A stretch of 10,934 bases of DNA from an uncultured Eubacteriales bacterium (GTDB taxonomy: Bacteria > Bacillota > Clostridia > Lachnospirales > CAG-274): assembly GCA_902495025.1 (NCBI GenBank), contig CABUWB010000037.1, positions 1-10,934 on the forward strand, in the 5' to 3' direction. Of this stretch, positions 5,180 through 10,934 are shown in pieces. Position numbers and translations under genes: made by a program. Under the pieces are notes generated by a model. The model had not been told where the DNA came from. It saw only the letters and a program-made list of their open reading frames with translations, and did not search any database. Each line of letters starts with the position of its first letter. Positions within the stretch are counted from its first letter, which is position 1.

Positions 5180-6538
5180 ATGATTTCACGTGTTGAGGTA
5201 CAGGAAACCAACAAAATGATTCAGGAGGCTAACCTTGATGTGCGTACAATCACAATGGGTATTAACCTGCTGGACTGTGTGGATTCCGACCGTAAAAAGT
5301 TAAACGATAAAATTTATGATAAAATTACAAAGAGCGCTGAAAAGCTTGTGCAGACGGGCGATGAAATAGGCAAGGAGTTTGGTGTGCCTATTGTAAACAA
5401 GCGTATTTCCGTTACGCCAATCAGCCTTGTTGGCAGCGGCTGCGGCTCTGACGGCTATCTTGAAATTGCAAAAACGCTCGACAGAGCGGCGCATACCGTA
5501 GGCGTAAACTTTATAGGCGGCTACTCCGCACTTGTGCAGAAGGGTATGACAAAGGCTGATAAGGAGCTTATAAGGGTTATCCCCGAGGCGCTTGCGTGTA
5601 CGGAGAGGGTCTGTTCATCGGTCAATGTAGGCTCCAGCCGCAGCGGTATCAATATGGACGCCGTTAAGCTCATGGGCGAAATTATCAAGGAGGCAGCTTT
5701 CCTCACCAAGGACAACTCGTCAATGGCGTGTGCAAAGTTTGTTGTATTCTGCAATGCCGTTGAGGACAATCCGTTTATGGCAGGCGCATTCCATGGCGTG
5801 GGCGAAAAGGACAATGTAATAAACGTAGGCGTAAGCGGCCCCGGCGTTGTTAAGAGGGCGCTTGAAAGCGTACGTGGCGCAGACTTTGAAACCCTGTGTG
5901 AAACGGTTAAGAAAACCGCATTTAAAATTACAAGAGTTGGTCAGCTTGTTGCACTGGAGGCATCAAAAAGGCTGGGCGTGCCATTTGGCATTATCGACCT
6001 TTCACTTGCACCTACTCCCGCTATCGGCGACAGTATCGCAGAGATATTTAACGAAATGGGTCTTGAACACGCAGGCGCACCTGGCACAACAGCAGCACTT
6101 GCAATACTTAACGACAATGTTAAAAAGGGCGGCGTAATGGCGTCCTCATGCGTAGGCGGCTTAAGCGGCGCATTTATCCCAGTAAGTGAGGACCATGGCA
6201 TGATTGACGCAGTAAACGCAGGCGCACTTACGCTTGAAAAGCTGGAGGCTATGACCTGTGTATGCTCAGTTGGTCTTGATATGATTGCAATACCAGGCGA
6301 CACCTCTGCCGAAACCATTTCGGGCGTTATTGCCGATGAAATGGCAATTGGTATGATTAACAACAAGACTACCGCTGTAAGAATTATACCTGTTATCGGC
6401 GCATCTGTTGGTGATACCGTTGAGTTTGGCGGACTTCTGGGCTATGCACCTGTTATGCCTGTCAATAAATTCAGCTGTGATGCGTTTGTTAAGAGAGGCG
6501 GCAGAATACCTGCTCCTATCCACAGCTTTAAAAATTAA
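5180..6538 (+). CDS. UPF0210 (DUF711, PFL-like) family protein
   Basis: A 452-residue protein that matches the family's usual length of about 445-455. Conserved stretches include RTITMGINLLDC near the N-terminus, NKRISVTPISLVG, a glycine-rich region (GVGEKDNVINVGVSGPGVVKRAL), FGIIDLSLAPTPAIGDSIAEI, GAPGTTAALAILND and the C-terminal PVIGASVGDTVEFGGLLGYAPV. Databases often label it PFL family because of fold similarity to pyruvate formate-lyase. I see no glycyl-radical motif, so that enzymatic activity should not be assumed. GGAGG at 5168-5172, seven bases upstream, sets the start. It is co-transcribed with the ACT-domain protein, which may act as its regulatory partner, and is closed by the terminator at 6549-6577. 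Confidence 0.92.
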   Translation: MISRVEVQETNKMIQEANLDVRTITMGINLLDCVDSDRKKLNDKIYDKITKSAEKLVQTGDEIGKEFGVPIVNKRISVTPISLVGSGCGSDGYLEIAKTLDRAAHTVGVNFIGGYSALVQKGMTKADKELIRVIPEALACTERVCSSVNVGSSRSGINMDAVKLMGEIIKEAAFLTKDNSSMACAKFVVFCNAVEDNPFMAGAFHGVGEKDNVINVGVSGPGVVKRALESVRGADFETLCETVKKTAFKITRVGQLVALEASKRLGVPFGIIDLSLAPTPAIGDSIAEIFNEMGLEHAGAPGTTAALAILNDNVKKGGVMASSCVGGLSGAFIPVSEDHGMIDAVNAGALTLEKLEAMTCVCSVGLDMIAIPGDTSAETISGVIADEMAIGMINNKTTAVRIIPVIGASVGDTVEFGGLLGYAPVMPVNKFSCDAFVKRGGRIPAPIHSFKN

Positions 6539-6548
6539 CAATAAAATC

Positions 6549-6577
6549 GGGCAGACGTTTGTCTGCCCTTTTATATT
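6549..6577. terminator. Bidirectional terminator between UPF0210 and popT-like gene
   Basis: A perfect 8-bp stem (GGGCAGAC 6549-6556 with GTCTGCCC 6561-6568, loop GTTT) is followed on the plus strand by TTTTATATT. On the minus strand it is followed by GATTTTATTG, so it can also end the convergent gene, whose stop is 18 bases away. Confidence 0.85.
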
Positions 6578-6585
6578 GCACAAAA

Positions 6586-7458
6586 TTAATTTTTAACACG
6601 CTTTAAAGAATACACCTTACAAAGCTGCATACCCAGCACAACAGCACCGCCGATAATAAAAAATACAATGCTGAATGTTTCAAGGCTCATAGCCTCCATA
6701 GGTACCTCCAGTGTTTTAGGTCCCTGTGTAATTGCGTAAATGGAGCCTAACATCATACCGATAATGGTATAGACGGATTTGCCCCTGTAATTATCAAGCG
6801 CCTTTTTAATAAACCTTAATGATACAAAAACGCCTGCAACCACGCCAAGACCAAGCGTAATTATAAGCCAAAGACCTGAAAAGTCAAAATGCAGCAGATT
6901 TTTAACCGCCGTTACAACAGGCATATAAAGTCCAAAGGTAAGCAGTACCGTTGAGCCAGAGATACCGGGCAGCACCATTGCGGAAATAGCAATCATGCCT
7001 GCAACAAAGATATATGCTATTGACAGGACATTAAGGCTTGATGTATCAAACTCACCCGAGCCAAAGGACGAAAGCGCAACCACTGCAATAACACCCGGCA
7101 CAATAAACACGAGGTCAAGCCAGTTTTTGGTAAGGCACTCCTTTTCCTCATAAATCATAATGGGAATTGCAAGCAGAATAAAGCCGATAAACAGCGAGCT
7201 TACCTGATAAATGCCCTTTTCAAACACAGCGGCAAGCACCGTAACCATAAGCGCCATGCCAATCACCCAGCCAACGCCAAGCTTTACAAGAAACTTAACC
7301 GCATCTATCCTCTCCTGCTTAGTACCCTTTATAAGAGCGTTAAGCGAGCCAATAAACTCATCATAAAAACCCATCAAAAAAGCTATCGTACCGCCGCTCA
7401 CCCCCGGCACACTGTCGGCAGCAGCCATACAAAAGCCTCTGATTGCATTTAAAATCAT
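6586..7458 (-). CDS. popT: DUF368 protein, PopT-type undecaprenyl-phosphate translocase
   Basis: A 290-residue membrane protein with about eight to ten membrane segments. It contains the duplicated family signature: DSVPGVSGGT at residues 15-24 and VLPGISGST at 162-170, marking two related halves. DUF368 proteins have been reported as candidate flippases that return undecaprenyl phosphate to the inner leaflet for cell-wall and glycan synthesis; assignment here is by family. The start at 7458 is chosen because AGGAGG (7470-7465) lies six bases upstream. The longer frame opens at TTG 7521, which is actually the -35 box of the promoter. The gene is divergent from an acyltransferase and convergent with UPF0210. 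Confidence 0.85.
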   Translation of the reverse strand: MILNAIRGFCMAAADSVPGVSGGTIAFLMGFYDEFIGSLNALIKGTKQERIDAVKFLVKLGVGWVIGMALMVTVLAAVFEKGIYQVSSLFIGFILLAIPIMIYEEKECLTKNWLDLVFIVPGVIAVVALSSFGSGEFDTSSLNVLSIAYIFVAGMIAISAMVLPGISGSTVLLTFGLYMPVVTAVKNLLHFDFSGLWLIITLGLGVVAGVFVSLRFIKKALDNYRGKSVYTIIGMMLGSIYAITQGPKTLEVPMEAMSLETFSIVFFIIGGAVVLGMQLCKVYSLKRVKN

Positions 7459-7492
7459 AAATATCCTCCTGTTCTTTTTATCTGACAAAAAT

Positions 7493-7521
7493 ATGGTAAC
7501 ACCCAAAGCGTTGCTTGTCAA
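7493..7521 (-). promoter_or_regulatory. Promoter of the popT-like gene
   Basis: A consensus TTGACA (7521-7516) is 17 bases from TACCAT (7498-7493) on the minus strand, 35 bases before the start codon. It supports the start at 7458 rather than the longer frame. Confidence 0.65.
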
Positions 7522-7592
7522 CCGATAAAAAACGGTATTTTAAAATCTTAATAAATATGTTAGAATAATAAAAAACACTAAGGACGAATACT

Positions 7593-8645
7593 ATGGACAA
7601 AAAATACTACCCTTATATAGACACAATACGCATAATATCAATGTTTGGCATAATAATACTGCACTCCGCCTCATACGGACTGCGTGCATACTATTACTCA
7701 AAAACGTGGTGGACGCTCAATGTCATCACCTCTCTTTTCACCTGTGCCGTACCGCTGTTTTTTATGATAAGCGGCGCACTTCTGCTTTCGGGCGACAAGA
7801 CGGACGACCTCGGCATTATGCTCAAAAAGCGTCTGCCCCGCCTTGCAGTGCCACTTTTATTCTGGAGCCTTGCGTGCATAGCAAGGGACTATTACTATAT
7901 TCACAAAAATCTGCATACCTTTGAACCTGCCGAGCTGTGGAAAACCGTAGTCGGCATAATCTCCGCCCCTGCGGCTGTACACCTGTGGTTTATGTATGCG
8001 CTTATTCCGCTGTACCTCATTGCACCGTTTCTGCGCAAAATTATACCGCATAAGGCACTTGTAAAATATCTGCTTGTGCTGTGGATAACGGGCTGTGCCA
8101 TAAAAACCGCCTATAATGCAGCACCGCAGCAGCTTAAAATGTACTTTGATATAAGCCTTTTCAATAAGCTGAATTATATTGACGGCTTTGTCGGCTACTT
8201 TGTACTTGGCTACTGTCTGCACAGCGGCAGTTTAAGGCTTAAAAACAGACACGCACTGCCGCTTGCGCTTATACTTACACTTGCAATTGCGCTTGGCACA
8301 TACTACGCAACATACCGCAATGGAGAATACAGTGAAATTTTTAAATCCTACACCAGTATATGGGTTATTGCCCTGTCGACTGTGCTGTATCTGCTTGCGC
8401 TTAATATAAGGGATATTCCGCATGCACTTAAAAAGCCTGCCGCCTATATATCCTCACTGTCAATGGGTATTTATATGTCTGGCAACTTTTTCCTTGGCAT
8501 TATGCGGCAGGAGGGCATGAGCTTTGATACGGCGGGCGGCTTTGTGCTGTGCACCGTTTACACCTTTGCGCTGTGCTTTGTATTTAACAGCATTTTTAAG
8601 CATATCAAGCCGCTGTGCTTTATCACAACGGGCAACAAATATTGA
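7593..8645 (+). CDS. Acyltransferase-3 family membrane O-acyltransferase
   Basis: A 350-residue integral membrane protein with about ten membrane segments. The first helix carries the R-X10-H signature of the Acyl_transf_3 family (Arg13 and His24 in RIISMFGIIILH), followed by FFMISGALLL and the characteristic HLWFMYALIPLYLIAPFLR. Members move acetyl or other acyl groups onto sugars of surface glycans or other envelope molecules; the substrate cannot be read here. There is no C-terminal SGNH domain, so it is the membrane-only form like WecH or OafA core proteins. AAGGA at 7580-7584, eight bases upstream, supports the start. A TAGAAT box at about 7560-7565 may be its -10, with a weak -35. It ends in TGA and uvrC starts 13 bases later, so the two are probably one operon. 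Confidence 0.88.
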   Translation: MDKKYYPYIDTIRIISMFGIIILHSASYGLRAYYYSKTWWTLNVITSLFTCAVPLFFMISGALLLSGDKTDDLGIMLKKRLPRLAVPLLFWSLACIARDYYYIHKNLHTFEPAELWKTVVGIISAPAAVHLWFMYALIPLYLIAPFLRKIIPHKALVKYLLVLWITGCAIKTAYNAAPQQLKMYFDISLFNKLNYIDGFVGYFVLGYCLHSGSLRLKNRHALPLALILTLAIALGTYYATYRNGEYSEIFKSYTSIWVIALSTVLYLLALNIRDIPHALKKPAAYISSLSMGIYMSGNFFLGIMRQEGMSFDTAGGFVLCTVYTFALCFVFNSIFKHIKPLCFITTGNKY

Positions 8646-8658
8646 AAGGACGTTTTTT

Positions 8659-10518
8659 ATGTTTGACATACAGGCAGAGCTGAAAAAACTGCCAGAAAGT
8701 CCGGGAGTTTATATAATGAAGGATGCCGACGAGCAGATAATATATGTCGGCAAGGCAAAAATATTAAAAAACAGGGTAAGGCAGTATTTTCAGAATAACG
8801 CAAACCACTCCGTCAAGGTTAAAAGCATGGTAAGCCGCATTGCCTCCTTTGAGTACATTGTAACGGGCAGCGAGGTTGAGGCGCTTATACTTGAAAACAG
8901 CCTTATCAAGCAGCATTCACCCAAGTATAACATTATGCTCAAAGACGATAAAACCTACCCCTACATCAAGGTAACGGTAAACGAGCCGTTTCCGAGGGTG
9001 TTTATGACAAGGCGGCATTTAAAGGACAAGGCAAGATATTTCGGTCCGTTTTCGGGCAGCTACAACGTGAGGGAAAATATAGAGCTTATAGGCAGAATAT
9101 GGCCTGTAAGACGCTGTATGAAAAAGTTTCCAAGGGACTTTGGCAAGGAGCGCCCCTGCCTTAACTACCATATAGGTCAGTGCCTTGCACCATGCACAGG
9201 CAAGGTGAACGAGATTGAATACAATGCCATGATTACGGAGCTTCTGGACTTTCTGTCGGGGCATACCGAAAAGGTCATAAAAAATCTGACGGACAAAATG
9301 CTTGCTGCCTCCGATAATCTGGAGTTTGAAAAGGCGGCAGAGCTGCGAGATACAATAGACGCAGTTAAAAAGCTAAACGAAAAGCAGATAATAGAGGCAA
9401 TGTCGGGCGGCATGGAGGACAGGGACGTTATAGGTCTTGCAAGAAATGATGAGAGCTGCGTTGTGCAGATATTTTTTGTAAGGGGCGGCAAGATATGCGG
9501 CAGAGAGCATTTTATGCCCGAAAATACCGACTCCATGACGGAGAGTGAAATTGTAAACGAGTTTATAAAGCAGTTTTACAGCGGCACGCCGTTTATCCCC
9601 AAGGAGATACTGCTCCCCTGCGATATACCCGACTTTGAGCCTGGCAGTGAATGGCTTACACAGGAAAAGGGACAGCGTGTCAGCATACTTATACCACAAA
9701 TGTGAGATAAGAATAAGCTAGTTGAAATGTCCTGCAAAAATGCCGAGGTTACACTTGAAAAATTTGGCGAGTATATAAGACGTGAAAAGGCACGCACCAC
9801 AGGCGCACTTGCTGAGCTTGAAAGCGCCATGGGGCTTAATTTCAGCCTTAACCGCATTGAAAGCTATGATATTTCCAACACACAGGGCTTTCAGTCGGTT
9901 GCCTCAATGGTCGTTTTTGAGGAGGGCAGACCCAAGCGCAGCGACTACCGCAAGTTTAAAATTAAAACCGTTGTGGGCGCAAACGATTACGCCAGTATGG
10001 ACGAGGTAATTACACGCCGCTTTATGCGCTATATCAACGAGAGCGACAGCACACAGCGCAGCGCAGGCTTTGATAAGCTGCCAGATATGATTTTTCTTGA
10101 CGGCGGCAAGGGACAGATAAGCGTTGTGCTTGACGCACTGAAAAGACTTAATTTAAGCGTGCCTGTCTGCGGTATGGTAAAGGACGACAGACACCGCACA
10201 AGGGGACTTCTCTATAACGGACGGGAGATTGCCCTGCCCTTTAACTCCGAGGGCTTTAAGCTGATTACCAGAATACAGGACGAGGTGCACCGCTTTGCTA
10301 TTGAGTACCACCGCAAGCTGCGTGAAAGGGAGCAGGTGCATAGCATACTTGACGATATTAAGGGCATTGGCGAAAAACGACGTAAGGCACTTATGAAACA
10401 CTTTGGCGATATTGACAAAATAAAAAATGCCACCCCCGAGGAGCTTAAACAGGCCGACGGTATGGATAGTCGGGCGGCACAGGCAGTGTATGAGTTTTTT
10501 CATAATATAGAGGGGTAA
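8659..10518 (+). pseudogene. uvrC: uvrC, excinuclease ABC subunit C, interrupted by an in-frame TGA
   Basis: UvrC makes both incisions in UvrABC nucleotide excision repair. The frame spans 619 sense-or-stop codons, normal family length, but codon 349 is TGA (9703-9705). Before it: the GIY-YIG nuclease (GVY 16-18, YVG 29-31, Arg39), a four-cysteine region (RRC, RPC, GQC, APC) that binds an Fe-S cluster in UvrC, and the UVR helix pair (DNLEFEKAAELRDTID). After it, in the same frame: the RNase H-like nuclease (YDISNTQG with Asp404, FLDGGKGQ, DDRHRT) and tandem helix-hairpin-helix motifs (IKGIGEKRRKAL). The stop replaces the conserved Pro-Gln-Arg-Gly-Asp-Lys segment: codons read PQ, Met, stop, DK. 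If real, the 348-residue product would lack the 5' nuclease and DNA-binding region. ATG 9727 could start the second part but has no good ribosome binding site. The start at 8659 is set by AAAGGA (8645-8650). Confidence 0.9.
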
Positions 10519-10934
10519 ATTAGAGTTTATACGCCTTACGGCGTTGAACAATATGCTCGCATTTTGTTCAGTTTGGCAGCGGAAGAAACTACCACTCAGG
10601 ACTTTTTGCTTTAAGCAAAAAGCGGCTTTGCCGCCGCATATCTCTTGCGGTCCATTCCCCGTGCTGTTCTGTTGCTCCGCAACAGCCATCACGAGTTTCA
10701 GTCCTCGGCGGAAGTGAATTCCGCCTGCGGATTTTAGCCTGCGGCGCTTTTTAGTTACTCGAAACATTTGTAAGCGGAAATGCCACAACATACTATGAAC
10801 CGCAAACGTAAAAGGTATTTCAGGTAACTTTAGGCGTCGCAGACTTAATTCCGCAGGGTGGGCTTTGCCCGCCCGAGGGATAACAAGAGTGTCGAGCGTA
10901 GCGAGGCACGGGTTGTTACTTCCTTGGTGGGTAC
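10519..10934. other. Gene-free, hairpin-dense region downstream of uvrC
   Basis: No believable gene is seen in these 416 bases. Perfect or near-perfect hairpins follow one another: ACGCC/GGCGT (10531-10544), TGAACAA/TTGTTCA (10545-10570), CTTTTTGCT/AGCAAAAAG (10602-10622), GCGGC/GCCGC (10622-10634), CTGTTGC/GCAACAG (10669-10685), GGCGGAA/TTCCGCC (10707-10725), GGGTGGGC/GCCCGCCC (10856-10874) and TAACAA/TTGTTA (10881-10918). AGGACT (10598-10603) and AGTCCT (10700-10705) could close a multibranched fold. None is followed by a clear T-run near the uvrC stop, so the uvrC terminator is not evident. The style suggests an interspersed non-coding repeat element, which cannot be confirmed from one window. 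Confidence 0.5.
10753..10829. repeat. Nested long-range inverted repeats
   Basis: AGTTAC (10753-10758) is complementary to GTAACT (10824-10829), and inside it GAAATGCC (10777-10784) pairs with GGTATTTC (10814-10821) with one G-T pair. The nested arms enclose about 30 bases and could form a single extended stem-loop with an asymmetric internal loop. Confidence 0.4.

Noticed and set aside
8524..8658. Upstream extension of uvrC
   Set aside because: The extension overlaps the acyltransferase end in another frame. The UvrC family starts near the ATG at 8659, which has its own ribosome binding site.
9703..9705. Selenocysteine or reassigned UGA codon in uvrC
   Set aside because: No convincing SECIS-like hairpin lies just after the TGA, UvrC has no selenoprotein form that I know, and TGA also appears to end the acyltransferase gene at 8643-8645, which argues against a general UGA reassignment.
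10153..10791. Minus-strand 212-codon frame
   Set aside because: Most of it is antisense to the conserved C-terminal part of uvrC and the rest reads through hairpins; no protein family features are visible.
10881..10918. tRNA or rRNA fragment in the final hairpins
   Set aside because: No acceptor, T-loop or anticodon arrangement and no recognisable rRNA segment; only simple stem-loops are seen.

Overview
The window looks like chromosomal DNA of an anaerobic low-to-moderate-GC member of the Clostridia (Bacillota). This is inferred from strong AGGAGG-type ribosome binding sites, sigma-A-type promoters with 17-base spacers, the UPF0237-UPF0210 gene pair, a YkvI-type membrane protein and Clostridia-like protein sequences. 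No rRNA, tRNA, CRISPR array, transposase or phage gene was seen.

Layout. On the minus strand from the left edge: nadB (L-aspartate oxidase, C-terminus cut by the window edge), a short-form malic enzyme with its own promoter and terminator, and a YkvI-family membrane protein. From 3703 to 4331 there is no annotated-size gene, but the stretch is not empty. It has a strong plus-strand promoter, a folded leader, a 29-residue hydrophobic peptide ORF, a 17-bp perfect inverted repeat able to terminate on both strands, and a strong minus-strand promoter firing back into that terminator. This arrangement resembles a Gram-positive type I toxin-antitoxin locus. The plus strand then carries a single-domain bacterial PH protein, an ACT-domain protein (UPF0237) and its usual partner UPF0210, closed by a good terminator. 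A DUF368/PopT-type undecaprenyl-phosphate translocase lies on the minus strand, divergent from an acyltransferase-3 membrane enzyme. The acyltransferase is followed 13 bases later by uvrC.

uvrC is full length but has an in-frame TGA at codon 349, exactly where the family has a conserved Pro-Gln-Arg-Gly motif. The reading frame and all conserved domains continue after it. It is annotated as a pseudogene or possible sequence error. The last 416 bases hold no believable gene but are packed with GC-rich hairpins.

How the genes relate. nadB (NAD biosynthesis) and the malic enzyme (malate to pyruvate with NAD(P)H) are central metabolism but have separate transcription signals. The DUF368 protein and the acyltransferase both act on the cell envelope and share a divergent intergenic region. 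UPF0237 and UPF0210 are a conserved pair of unknown function. The most unusual items are the candidate toxin-antitoxin locus with its leader of interleaved helices, and the interrupted uvrC.
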